Positions 1 through 7,615 of a DNA stretch of 16,775 nt are shown here, piece by piece (position 1 is the first letter of the stretch; every line of letters begins with the position of its first letter). Below the pieces are notes generated by a model. The model searched no databases, was not told the DNA's origin, and saw only the letters and a list, made by a program, of their open reading frames with translations. Source of the DNA: Actinomycetota bacterium (GTDB taxonomy: Bacteria > Actinomycetota > Actinomycetes > S36-B12); assembly GCA_947472655.1 (NCBI GenBank), contig CANJCG010000025.1, positions 1 through 16,775 of the forward strand, written 5' to 3'. Position numbers and translations under genes: made by a program.

Positions 1-660
1 TCGCTCAACCCAGAAATCATTCTTACTGAAGCTTTTTATCTGTGCAAAGACGAGTCTGTGGAAGACCTCAGCATGCCGAAATTAGCTAAACGGCTAGGAG
101 TTGGGGTTACCAGCCTGTACTGGTATTTCCACTCCAAGGAAGAGCTTCTCCGCACGATGCTGAACCAGGTCGCCAACGACTACCTCTCACTACTCCCCGA
201 TCATGAGGGCCTGGCTTGGGACGAACATTTTCGTCTCTACTTCAATGACATGCGCAGGATTTTCCTCACTCACGACGTGATCTGCGACTTTTTGATCATG
301 CGCACCCATGTGTCGATGCTCGGGGCCGATAACACCATCTTCATGGATCGGTTAAGCAAAGAGGTTGCGATCCTGCTAGATGCTGGCTTCACCCCTGAAG
401 TAGCCGCTCGCGCATATCAAGCCATGTCGGTGTACACCAGTGGCACGGTCCAAAAAGTTCGCCTTGCTGAACTCGGTGGTTTTGATCCAAACCGTAAAAT
501 GTTCCTAGACACAGATACTGCTACCGAAGAAAAGATTGACTCTTCTTACCCATCATTGCGCGCCACACATGATTACTGGAACTCAACATATTCCACTTGG
601 ACAGACTTTAACTTTGGACTGAACACGATTCTCGACGGCTTACGCAGCCACTTGAAGTAG
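1..660 (+). CDS. TetR/AcrR-family transcriptional regulator, 5'-truncated by the window edge
   Basis: The frame is open from base 1, so the true start lies upstream. A GTG at 58 is possible but would cut into the DNA-binding domain. The N-terminal part reads as a TetR helix-turn-helix: PKLAKRLGVGVTSLYWYFHS followed by KEELL, the usual recognition-helix pattern (LYWYF) and lysine-rich turn. The remaining 160 or so residues are a helical ligand-binding/dimerisation domain without a recognisable effector signature. TetR proteins are usually dimeric repressors released by a small ligand, often an acyl-CoA or the substrate in catabolic regions. The gene converges on the amidohydrolase gene with only 15 bp between stop codons. 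Inference: it may control the neighbouring catabolic operons, and the palindrome at 4403-4424 is one candidate operator. Family confident; target unknown. Confidence 0.9.
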   Translation, partial: SLNPEIILTEAFYLCKDESVEDLSMPKLAKRLGVGVTSLYWYFHSKEELLRTMLNQVANDYLSLLPDHEGLAWDEHFRLYFNDMRRIFLTHDVICDFLIMRTHVSMLGADNTIFMDRLSKEVAILLDAGFTPEVAARAYQAMSVYTSGTVQKVRLAELGGFDPNRKMFLDTDTATEEKIDSSYPSLRATHDYWNSTYSTWTDFNFGLNTILDGLRSHLK

Positions 661-675
661 CGTCCGGAAACCAGT

Positions 676-1782
676 TCAGACGCTGAGGATCGGTGTGGCA
701 ACCAGTTCAGGATCAAAATTGAACAACTCGGTTGCGGTACCGCCAAGAATGGCCTGCGCGTCGGAATCAGCCATACCCGCGCATAATTCTTGGACCACAC
801 TGCGACTATTTGGATACGTGCCCTCACTATGCGGATAGTCCGATCCCCATAGCAATGCCCGCACACCTGTGCGTTCAATATTTCTAATTCCAGTGGGATC
901 CCATTGAAAGGTGCAGTGCACTTGATTGGCCAGATAATGACTGGGCTTTTCTTTTAATTCAGGTCGAACCCAGCCAGGGATCGCGAGAAAAGCGTCGTAG
1001 TACGAATCAAGGGTGTCCATCGCCCAGGCGAGCCAGGCGCCGTTTGTTTCAACAAACACCACATGCAAACCAGGATGGCGCTCCAATGCACCAGAAGTGG
1101 CAAGAAGTCCAGCTGTGCGAGGCGCCATCGACTGTGTGGCCAGAAGATTTGCGACTGCTGCACCTGGCCCTCTGTAAAACAGCATGTCATGACCGCTGCC
1201 CTGGTGCATGACTACAGGCAGCCCTGCTTCTTCAACTGCTGACCACAACGGTTCCCATTTCGGACTGTTGTATTCATGCGGAACACCTCTAAGTGGCAGC
1301 ATGATCGAGCCAAGACCCATTGATTCAATCCGACGCACTTCACGAACAGCCGCATCCATGTTCCACGTCGGGATTAAGCCGGCGCAACTATGCCTTTTTG
1401 ACTTCGACTCGAGTGTGTCAAATATCCAATCGTTGTAAATCTCACAGCACGCTTCGCCTAAATCAGCATCCTCTAGTTCCCACAGGTAAAGCCCAATTGT
1501 TGGAAACACACATTCAGCTGAAATTCCATCTTCGCGCATCACATTTAGTCGGTAATCAAGATTATTTGCTTCGTTCCGCTCGCGTTCTTCTTGCAGATCC
1601 TTCTGAGCCTGAGTAAGAGTGGTCGCATCATGACTCTTCATTTCCCATGCGCCCTCTGCGCTCGGCCTAATCCGCGCAGGTGCACTGTCTCGCATGTTCG
1701 AAGGCAAACTGTCCCACCACAGGTTGCGCGGCTCATTTACATGCGCATCAGCAGAAACCAGTGTTACTAGCGAAGTGTCCAT
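676..1782 (-). CDS. Amidohydrolase-2 family metal-dependent hydrolase / decarboxylase
   Basis: A 368-residue protein of the TIM-barrel amidohydrolase superfamily (COG2159 type). The barrel's first strand carries the metal motif D12-A-H14. A second ligand candidate is H193 in PVVMHQGSG, and the C-terminal WGSDYPHSEG holds the conserved D315 and H318. This family includes ACMSD and gamma-resorcylate decarboxylases as well as hydrolases, so the reaction could be C-C cleavage, decarboxylation or hydrolysis of a cyclic compound. No signal peptide, hence cytosolic. The start at 1782 is supported by a GGAG motif 7 nt upstream on the minus strand. The gene lies downstream of the FadE pair but is separated from it by the hairpin at 1880-1919, so it probably has its own promoter or depends on readthrough. 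Family confident, substrate unknown. Confidence 0.88.
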   Translation of the reverse strand: MDTSLVTLVSADAHVNEPRNLWWDSLPSNMRDSAPARIRPSAEGAWEMKSHDATTLTQAQKDLQEERERNEANNLDYRLNVMREDGISAECVFPTIGLYLWELEDADLGEACCEIYNDWIFDTLESKSKRHSCAGLIPTWNMDAAVREVRRIESMGLGSIMLPLRGVPHEYNSPKWEPLWSAVEEAGLPVVMHQGSGHDMLFYRGPGAAVANLLATQSMAPRTAGLLATSGALERHPGLHVVFVETNGAWLAWAMDTLDSYYDAFLAIPGWVRPELKEKPSHYLANQVHCTFQWDPTGIRNIERTGVRALLWGSDYPHSEGTYPNSRSVVQELCAGMADSDAQAILGGTATELFNFDPELVATPILSV

Positions 1783-1879
1783 TACTTTGCTCCAGTCGAC
1801 TCACAGCTCTTCTTGTATACGACTCATCTTTTTTTATTCTAAGCCGTTCGAGTCGCGATTTTCTGAGTCTTTACAAAGC

Positions 1880-1919
1880 AGAAGGCCTGCATCTGGTTTA
1901 CACCACATGCAGGCCTTCT
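1880..1919 (-). terminator. Strong hairpin terminator after the acyl-CoA dehydrogenase pair
   Basis: Perfect 13-bp arms (1880-1892 and 1907-1919), then a C-C mismatch and an inner 4-bp stem TGGT/ACCA around a 4-nt loop. It lies 30 bp past the stop codon of the minus-strand gene ending at 1950. The minus-strand sequence after the stem is only moderately T-rich. Confidence 0.8.
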
Positions 1920-1949
1920 CAATACAAGAGCTCGACTTCGCAAGAATCC

Positions 1950-3080
1950 TTACAGACCGATGAGGTCTGCAATACGACGCTTGTGGTCAGCTGGAGTGCC
2001 GAACAACTGACGATCTGTCGTGGCGCGCCGTAGATACAAATGGCAGTCGTGCTCCCATGTCACACCAAGTCCACCATGCATCTGAATACAGTCTTGAATA
2101 ATCTGCACTGCCTTTGTGCCGATATAAGCCTTGGCCACACTCACGAGGCGGGCTGAATTTTCAGCACGATTGTTGACTGCCTTGACTGCCTCATCGGCAG
2201 TTGCATTGCAGCATTCAATCCACGTACGCATGTCAGAAAAACGATGCTTGAGCGCCTGATAGGAAGCAAGCGGTCGACCAAATGAGTAACGGTCGAATGC
2301 CCACTGCACAGTGAATTCAAAGACACGGTTAATTAGTCCGTTCATTTCTGCACACTGCAAAGCAACAACGACCTGGAACATCCGTTCGATGATCGCTGGT
2401 GCTGTTTCCTGGGTGCCGACCATTGCAGACGCCGGAACAGTGACTTCGTTAAAACGCACAGTTGCGAAATGGCGAACAAAATCCAATGCCGCGACGGGTT
2501 CGATTACCACGCTACCAAGATCGGACGGAACGATGAAGTTCGCGACACCAGTTTCGGTCTTCGCCGTAACAAAGAAGAAATCGGCTTCATTGCCAATTTC
2601 AACTCTGTCTTTCACTCCCGAGATGACGTAGTTATCGCCTTCCTTACGCGCAGTGGTTGTTGGGTTCAACGGATCCCAATGTCCCTTTGGCTCATATACA
2701 GCCCAAGTCGCAACAGACTCACCCGACATCAAGCCTTCAATTTCGGCGCTATGGTCGGGGCCGCTTTCGGCTCCTTCAACTAATCCTGCGATCACTGTGT
2801 TCACTGGAAGAAGCGGTCCGGGAGAAACCAAACGGCCGAACTCTTCTGCCACGATTGCTAAGTCCTGAAACCCATTGCCTGAGATGCTTCCGCCACCAAG
2901 CTCTTCGGGAACCAAAAGCGCTGCCCAGCCCAACTCAGCACCTTGTGCCCAAAATTCTGCGGGGAAACCACCGCCTGCCTTGTTGAGTGCACGCACCTTT
3001 TCGATGGGTGACTCGTTATCCAAAAACTTCGCGGTCGTGTTGCGGAACAACTTCTGATCTTCGCTTAACTCAAGATCCAT
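1950..3080 (-). CDS. Acyl-CoA dehydrogenase (FadE type), shorter subunit of an adjacent pair
   Basis: A 376-residue flavoprotein-family acyl-CoA dehydrogenase, expected to form the alpha,beta double bond of an acyl-CoA. It begins with the N-terminal helical domain (MDLELSEDQKLFRNTTAKFL), contains a beta-domain in the middle (around residues 125-230) and ends with the helical C-domain containing FDRYSFGRPLASYQALKHR and IQMHGGLGVTWEHDCHLYLR, both typical of the family. The end of the protein is short (LFGTPADHKRRIADLIGL) and lacks the YEGT-type catalytic glutamate. This is common in actinobacterial FadEs that work as heteromeric pairs such as ChsE1/ChsE2. An AGGAG motif sits 5 nt before the ATG. 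The companion gene is 65 bp upstream on the same strand, and a terminator follows at 1880-1919. Likely cotranscribed. Substrate unknown. Confidence 0.92.
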   Translation of the reverse strand: MDLELSEDQKLFRNTTAKFLDNESPIEKVRALNKAGGGFPAEFWAQGAELGWAALLVPEELGGGSISGNGFQDLAIVAEEFGRLVSPGPLLPVNTVIAGLVEGAESGPDHSAEIEGLMSGESVATWAVYEPKGHWDPLNPTTTARKEGDNYVISGVKDRVEIGNEADFFFVTAKTETGVANFIVPSDLGSVVIEPVAALDFVRHFATVRFNEVTVPASAMVGTQETAPAIIERMFQVVVALQCAEMNGLINRVFEFTVQWAFDRYSFGRPLASYQALKHRFSDMRTWIECCNATADEAVKAVNNRAENSARLVSVAKAYIGTKAVQIIQDCIQMHGGLGVTWEHDCHLYLRRATTDRQLFGTPADHKRRIADLIGL

Positions 3081-3145
3081 GATGACTCCTCAATTCTTTC
3101 TTCGCCCTGGCGGGCTCGTGGGTAGTAAGACGTTGTGGGCGGGAC

Positions 3146-4384
3146 TTAGCGTCCGCGGCGAACTTCACGGAATGGCACATCGCGATCGGCGGCCATTTCG
3201 CGAGGCATCATCAAGACGCGCTCAGAAACCATGTTGCGACTCATTTCAGAGGATCCGCCACCAAGGCTCGCACCCTGACGCATGAGATACTGAATACCAA
3301 CATTGCGGAGGTAGCCATCGCCGTGTTCTGCGGATGTCACCGCCTCGTCTCCTGCCAGATCGAGCATGATGTCCATCCGGTTCTGCGGAATCTCAGCATG
3401 GCAAAGGCGCATCATGGAACTAGCCATTGCCGGATATTCGCCCGAGGTCATACCGATTGTGATCCGCTTGACCACCTGATGCATAACCGTGTCGAGAGCC
3501 GTCTGCCAGCCCACAAGCTCGCGAGTGGCCGAATCTTGATCCTTGCCGACAGCACGAGCCACGTCTGCAACGGTCACTTCAGAACCACCGCGCGTTGCTT
3601 GGCGCCCACTGACATACGGTGATCCGCCACCAACGGCTTGGCGTTCATAGAACAACTGACGCTGTCCTACAGTCCAGCCGTCATTCTCGGCACCAACGAG
3701 GTTTTCGGCTGGCACGACGAGATCTGTGAAGAACTCCTCACAGAATTCATCGGAACCGTCAGACATGCGAACGCGCTGAAGGTGGCTGGCATCGTCATGA
3801 ACGGGCACGATAATCATCGACAAGCCACGGTGCTTTGGTGCATCCCAATCCGTGCGCACAAGACAGGTGGCGTAGTCGGCGGCATAGGCAAAGGTGCTCC
3901 AGCACTTCTGACCATTGATGACGTAGGTGTCACCATCGCGCTGAGCGCGGGTGAGCAGGCCAGCAAGGTCAGAACCACCGCTTGGCTCTGAGAGGAACTG
4001 GCACAGGATCATTTCACCTGAGATCGCTCCGCGAAGGTACTTCTGCTTTTGCTCTTCTGAGCCCATGTCCAGCAACATGCCCGAGCAGATTGACAGAGAT
4101 GGCACGTTGAGGCGAAGAGGCATCTCATAGGGGGCCGACTCTTCCGTGAACGCTGTCTGGTGTGCCGGGGTTAAGCCCTGGCCGCCGTACTCCTTAGGGA
4201 AGCAAATACCAGCAAACCCGCCAGCAAAGAGCTTCTTTTGCAACTCACGGTGTTCAACCCACTCACGGTCTGCAACACGGTTGGTGTTGTATTCCTTGGC
4301 CGGATCAAGCTTTGGCATGTTGCCCGAAAGCCACGCGCGAGCGCGAATCCGGAAATCTTCTACCGACTCCAACTGGTCAGACAT
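3146..4384 (-). CDS. Acyl-CoA dehydrogenase (FadE type), longer subunit of an adjacent pair
   Basis: Read from ATG 4384 this is 412 residues. The frame is open further upstream to 4558, but those extra 58 residues do not resemble the family. MSDQLESVEDFRIRARAWL is a normal N-terminus, and purine-rich GGGGAG (4388-4393) and GGAG (4397-4400) precede this ATG. Family signatures are FPKEYGGQGLTP, FLSEPSGGSDLAGL (FAD/substrate region), NGQKCWSTFAYAADYATCLV, and the C-terminal GASLGGGSSEMSRNMVSERV. The catalytic base expected just before the GG(T/S) motif is not a glutamate here, so it may come from elsewhere or from the partner. It is the first gene of a two-gene unit with the dehydrogenase at 1950-3080, which suggests a heteromeric enzyme. 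The gene is divergent from the MoxR gene across a 196-bp control region. Confidence 0.92.
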   Translation of the reverse strand: MSDQLESVEDFRIRARAWLSGNMPKLDPAKEYNTNRVADREWVEHRELQKKLFAGGFAGICFPKEYGGQGLTPAHQTAFTEESAPYEMPLRLNVPSLSICSGMLLDMGSEEQKQKYLRGAISGEMILCQFLSEPSGGSDLAGLLTRAQRDGDTYVINGQKCWSTFAYAADYATCLVRTDWDAPKHRGLSMIIVPVHDDASHLQRVRMSDGSDEFCEEFFTDLVVPAENLVGAENDGWTVGQRQLFYERQAVGGGSPYVSGRQATRGGSEVTVADVARAVGKDQDSATRELVGWQTALDTVMHQVVKRITIGMTSGEYPAMASSMMRLCHAEIPQNRMDIMLDLAGDEAVTSAEHGDGYLRNVGIQYLMRQGASLGGGSSEMSRNMVSERVLMMPREMAADRDVPFREVRRGR

Positions 4385-4387
4385 GAA

Positions 4388-4400
4388 CTCCCCAAACTCC
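4388..4400 (-). promoter_or_regulatory. Ribosome binding region deciding the start at 4384
   Basis: On the minus strand, GGAG ends 12 nt and GGGGAG ends 3 nt before the ATG at 4384. Neither spacing is ideal, but no comparable motif precedes the upstream ATG at 4558, and protein homology also starts here. Confidence 0.55.
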
Positions 4401-4402
4401 GA

Positions 4403-4424
4403 AGTGACCGCGATATTGGTCACT
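4403..4424. promoter_or_regulatory. 22-bp palindrome, candidate repressor operator
   Basis: AGTGACC - 8 bp - GGTCACT, perfect 7-bp arms, located 19 bp upstream of the acyl-CoA dehydrogenase start and inside the divergent region shared with the MoxR gene. Size and symmetry suit a dimeric TetR-type repressor. Binding protein unknown; the TetR gene at 1-660 is a candidate. Confidence 0.45.
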
Positions 4425-4580
4425 AACATCTTGATTGCGAACACGGCTGGTCTAAAAGGTGATAAAAATCTGCCTATTAGACCTAGATGGGTATATGACC
4501 ACTCGGCGCAAGCCTTGTCAACCGATCTTGGATAAACCGTATGAGATGTTTGTCGCATGACACATCGCTGAAGGAGCTAC

Positions 4581-5492
4581 ATGCCTGCCACGCCTAACCC
4601 CGCCCCTACCGTGATGGCGACCGCTGTGGCGGCTTTCCCAAACATCGATGAGGTACAGACAAAGCTCGCGGAAGCTGGCTATATCGCTGATCCCCATATT
4701 GCTGGGGTCGTTTCTCTGGCTGCCCTCCTCGGTAAGCCTTTGCTCGCTGAGGGTCCCGCGGGCACAGGTAAGACCGAACTGGCCAAGGCCATTGCTCGCT
4801 CCTTGAATGCCCGCCTTATCCGCCTGCAGTGCTATGAAGGTCTAGATGAGTCTCGCGCGCTCTACGAGTGGGACTACCGCAAGCAGCTGCTCCGTATTCA
4901 GGCCGTACGTCAAGAAGAGTCTGGTGATTGGAATGCGATTGAAGACGACATCTTTGGCGAGGAATACCTGCTTCACCGTCCGCTCCTAGAGGCAATTCAG
5001 GCCGAAGACGATGTCGTGCTTCTCATCGACGAAGTCGATCGCCTTGATATCGAAACGGAAGCGCTGCTACTTGAGATTTTGTCTGACTTCCAGGTTTCCA
5101 TCCCTGAACTTGGCACCGTTCATGCTCGTCAGCACCCGCTTGTGGTTCTCACTTCAAACAATAGCCGCGACCTTTCTGAGGCGCTCAAGCGTCGCTGCCT
5201 TTTCATGCATGTTGGCTATCCCACTGTTGAGCGCGAACGCGAAATCATCCTGACTGCAGTACCTGGAATCTCTGAGAATCTCGCTGAACAGATTGCTCGC
5301 ATCGTTCGCACTCTTCGTGACTTAAACTTGAAGAAGAGCCCATCAGTCTCAGAAACCATTGACTGGGCAAGGGTTTTACTACTTCAAGGCAAGACCGATG
5401 TCACAACTGACATTGTTGTCGAGCACCTGTCTGTGTTGCTTAAGCATCAGTCAGATATCGAAAAAGCAACTGAGGAACTCACTGGCGCATGA
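4581..5492 (+). CDS. MoxR-family AAA+ ATPase (CoxD-like)
   Basis: A 303-residue AAA+ ATPase. Walker A is GPAGTGKT at residues 58-65, Walker B is VVLLIDEVD around 145-153, sensor 1 is TSNN at 191-194, and a likely arginine finger is in ALKRRC (204-205). The CYEGLDESRALYEWDYRKQL block (84-103) is characteristic of the MoxR/CoxD branch. Such ATPases remodel or insert cofactors into client enzymes together with a VWA-domain partner; CoxD acts on the CO dehydrogenase molybdenum site and CbbQ acts on Rubisco. The expected partner is the VWA gene at 6186-7577, but an opposite-strand hydrolase gene lies between them. Start supported by AAGGAG 6 nt before the ATG. No molybdenum hydroxylase is visible in the window, so the client is unknown. 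Confidence 0.92.
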   Translation: MPATPNPAPTVMATAVAAFPNIDEVQTKLAEAGYIADPHIAGVVSLAALLGKPLLAEGPAGTGKTELAKAIARSLNARLIRLQCYEGLDESRALYEWDYRKQLLRIQAVRQEESGDWNAIEDDIFGEEYLLHRPLLEAIQAEDDVVLLIDEVDRLDIETEALLLEILSDFQVSIPELGTVHARQHPLVVLTSNNSRDLSEALKRRCLFMHVGYPTVEREREIILTAVPGISENLAEQIARIVRTLRDLNLKKSPSVSETIDWARVLLLQGKTDVTTDIVVEHLSVLLKHQSDIEKATEELTGA

Positions 5493-5512
5493 GTTACTCA
5501 CGAGCTAAGCGA

Positions 5513-6148
5513 TCACTCTTCGGACAAAAACCGGAGAACTTCGTCTTGGCATTTAAAGTTCGAAGTGGTGGCGTAATGATCGACGCCCTTCAGCACCACC
5601 ATTCGAGCATCAGGAAGAGCCGCTGTCATCGCATCGGCCGGACCAACCATGTCGCGATCACCAATGACCACCAAAGCAGGCACGGTTACCTTGGACAATT
5701 CACTCAGGGGCGGCATCTCGGTGAAACCCTTGACGTAGCGTTCAACTCGAGCACGATCGTTTCCTGCAGTTTCCAGAAGTTGAACAACCAGATCTGCCAA
5801 TTCGAAGGTGTCGGTGTTGAGCGTGTGCGCCCACATGCCATCTCCAATGCCGAGCAAAACGATCTTGTTGAAGGCTCCTGGCTTGGCCAGAGCAGCTCGC
5901 AAAACCAATCGCGCACCTGCACTAAATCCGATCGCGTCCACGGGGCCGACCTCGCTAGCGAGGTCAATAACTCGTTGCACCGCTTCAGTTTCTCCACCGG
6001 GTGCTTCGGCCGCAGCCCCATGGCCAGGCAACTCGTGGCCGATCACAGCAAAGCCCTCCGACATCAAAATGTCATCCCAGCCGCTCACCCCCCAGTTGTG
6101 TGCGAAGGACGAACCAAGACCATGAACAAGCACAACCGGAATAGACAT
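5513..6148 (-). CDS. Alpha/beta-hydrolase fold protein
   Basis: Read from ATG 6148, a 211-residue serine hydrolase. The start MSIPVVLVHGLGSSFAHNWG gives the oxyanion-hole motif HGLG. The nucleophile elbow is GFSAG, the acid is in VVIGDRD, and the catalytic histidine is in KGVDHYAT, so the triad looks intact. The longer open frame up to 6370 is rejected because it overlaps the VWA coding region and has no family resemblance. There is no good ribosome binding site, but a TATGCT hexamer ends 6 nt before the ATG, which would fit a leaderless transcript. The gene sits on the opposite strand between MoxR and VWA genes and converges on MoxR with 20 bp between stops. It could hydrolyse an ester, lactone or ring-cleavage product; substrate unknown. 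Confidence 0.87.
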   Translation of the reverse strand: MSIPVVLVHGLGSSFAHNWGVSGWDDILMSEGFAVIGHELPGHGAAAEAPGGETEAVQRVIDLASEVGPVDAIGFSAGARLVLRAALAKPGAFNKIVLLGIGDGMWAHTLNTDTFELADLVVQLLETAGNDRARVERYVKGFTEMPPLSELSKVTVPALVVIGDRDMVGPADAMTAALPDARMVVLKGVDHYATTSNFKCQDEVLRFLSEE

Positions 6149-6154
6149 GAGTTG

Positions 6155-6160
6155 AGCATA
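6155..6160 (-). promoter_or_regulatory. Possible leaderless -10 element of the alpha/beta-hydrolase gene
   Basis: TATGCT on the minus strand, 6 nt from the start codon. The whole divergent gap to the VWA gene is only 37 bp, and no Shine-Dalgarno motif precedes this ATG. Leaderless mRNAs are common in actinobacteria. Confidence 0.35.
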
Positions 6161-6185
6161 AAGCGAAATTGGTGGGGAGCGCAGC

Positions 6186-7577
6186 ATGCTTCTCACAGTT
6201 GAGGGTTTGGTTCGCGAACTTCGCACGATTGGTATTCCAGTTTCTACTACAGAACACATCGATGCAGCCAAGGCGCTCAAAGTAATCGATATCGGAAATA
6301 GATCACAGGTTAAAGCCGCTCTGTGCGCGACTTTGGTGAAGCGCATCGAGCATATCTCTGCATTTAACACCGTCTTTGATCTGTTTTTTTCTGGCCTTGC
6401 GGCCTTCGAGGTTGAGTTCGAAGAAGGTCAGGAAGGCACCCCCAACAGCATCGCCGACATGCTCAACGCATTAGACGATGACGAGCTGCGTGACATGTTG
6501 ATCGATGCCACAGCCAGCAACGATGAGTTGATGATGAACGCACTCGTACAAGCATTCGTTGATAGGAAAGCAAAAATTCAACAGGGTGCTCAGGTGGCCG
6601 GAAATCTTTATGTCTTCCGAGTCCTACGAGCTCTTGATCTACCTGATGTAAAAGAACAGCTGATCGCACGCGAAGGACTCGACCCAGAAGCGATCGGCGC
6701 TGATTTACATCAGCGCCTGGCAGAGACAGACGCCGATCACAAGGTTGAATTGCTTCAACAAAAAGTCGAAGCAGCCGTCCGTGTGCAGCTCGTGGCCGAC
6801 CGCGGAGCGAGTGCCGTTGCGCGCTCACTTCGCTCAAAACTGCCTGAGGACATTGACTTTCTCACCGGTTCAACCGCTGAAATTGAAGCGCTCGAATGGA
6901 CGCTTGCGCCCTTGCCTGTGCAGCTCGCGCAAAAACTTGCAGCGAAGCGTTCACACGGACGTCGTGGTGCAATCGATTTTCGAGGCACTGTTCGACACTC
7001 AATGTCCACCGGCGGTGTTCCGGTCGACATTGCATTTAAGAAGCCGCACCCACCAAAACCAGAACTCATTGTTCTCGCCGATATATCTGGTTCTGTTGCA
7101 TCCTTTGCAACCTTCACCTTGCAATTAACTTTTGCTATTCGGTCGCAGTTTCGCAGTGTAAGAAGTTTTGTCTTTATTGATGGCATTGATGAAGTGACTG
7201 ACATTATGCAGACCTCGGAAAATATCGCCGAAGCAGCCGGGCGCATCGATGATGAAAAGAAAGGGTTCTCTCTCGATGGCCGCTCCGACTACGGTTCAGC
7301 CTTTCGCGACTTCGTTAAGCGCTGGGGAATGCAAATAACCAGTCGAAGTATCGTGATCATTCTTGGTGACGGCCGCTCTAATTACCGTCAACCATCAGAA
7401 GACATGGTCGAGTTCATGGCCAAGCGGGCTCATCGCGTGTTCTGGCTCAACCCTGAACGAGAAGTGAGCTGGGGCGAGGGTGACTCTGTCATCAATAAGT
7501 ATGCCGAGCACTGCAGCGCAGTTTTCGAGTGTCGAAACGTTCGTCAGCTTAAAGCGTTCATTGAAGAACTCGACTGA
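6186..7577 (+). CDS. VWA-domain protein, CoxE-like partner of MoxR ATPase
   Basis: A 463-residue protein with a helical N-terminal half (1-250) and a C-terminal von Willebrand A domain. The MIDAS motif is DISGS at 299-303 (D299, S301, S303), with later metal-site candidates in GRSDYGSAF (about 366-374) and LGDGRSNY (D395). The segment before the domain, DFRGTVRHSMSTGGVPV, is a CoxE hallmark. CoxE-type proteins work with a MoxR ATPase as a metal-dependent adaptor that recognises the client enzyme. GGGGAG lies 6 nt upstream of ATG 6186. It shares the + direction with the MoxR gene but is separated from it by the opposite-strand hydrolase. Downstream, the HadA-like gene follows after 38 bp, so the VWA gene may be cotranscribed with the hydratase genes. 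Confidence 0.88.
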   Translation: MLLTVEGLVRELRTIGIPVSTTEHIDAAKALKVIDIGNRSQVKAALCATLVKRIEHISAFNTVFDLFFSGLAAFEVEFEEGQEGTPNSIADMLNALDDDELRDMLIDATASNDELMMNALVQAFVDRKAKIQQGAQVAGNLYVFRVLRALDLPDVKEQLIAREGLDPEAIGADLHQRLAETDADHKVELLQQKVEAAVRVQLVADRGASAVARSLRSKLPEDIDFLTGSTAEIEALEWTLAPLPVQLAQKLAAKRSHGRRGAIDFRGTVRHSMSTGGVPVDIAFKKPHPPKPELIVLADISGSVASFATFTLQLTFAIRSQFRSVRSFVFIDGIDEVTDIMQTSENIAEAAGRIDDEKKGFSLDGRSDYGSAFRDFVKRWGMQITSRSIVIILGDGRSNYRQPSEDMVEFMAKRAHRVFWLNPEREVSWGEGDSVINKYAEHCSAVFECRNVRQLKAFIEELD

Positions 7578-7615
7578 CGATAGATTACCCAAGGAAAACT
7601 TAAAGAAAGGACAAC

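Larger units (their letters stand above)
4385..4580. promoter_or_regulatory. Divergent intergenic control region (FadE pair / MoxR)
   Basis: The 196-bp gap must hold promoters for both directions. It contains the palindrome at 4403-4424, an AT-richer stretch around 4455-4495, and on + an AAGGAG motif just upstream of ATG 4581. Possible -35-like TTGTCA lies near 4515-4520, but no -10 with ideal spacing was found, so exact promoters are not assigned. Confidence 0.45.

Noticed and set aside
669..710. Short direct repeat AACCAGTTCAG (669-679 and 700-710)
   Set aside because: Only two copies, one inside the end of a coding region; too short to infer an element.
2311..3057. Several overlapping open frames on + inside the dehydrogenase gene
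   Set aside because: Antisense shadows of the gene at 1950-3080, with no recognisable domains.
4385..4558. Upstream extension of the longer acyl-CoA dehydrogenase to 4558
   Set aside because: The extra 58 residues do not resemble the family, lie in the divergent promoter region and lack a ribosome binding site; the start at 4384 is better.
5489..6202. Open frame of 237 codons on +
   Set aside because: Antisense to the alpha/beta hydrolase, odd composition and no family features; a shadow frame.
6149..6370. N-terminal extension of the alpha/beta hydrolase
   Set aside because: It overlaps the strongly supported VWA coding sequence on the other strand and shows no homology.
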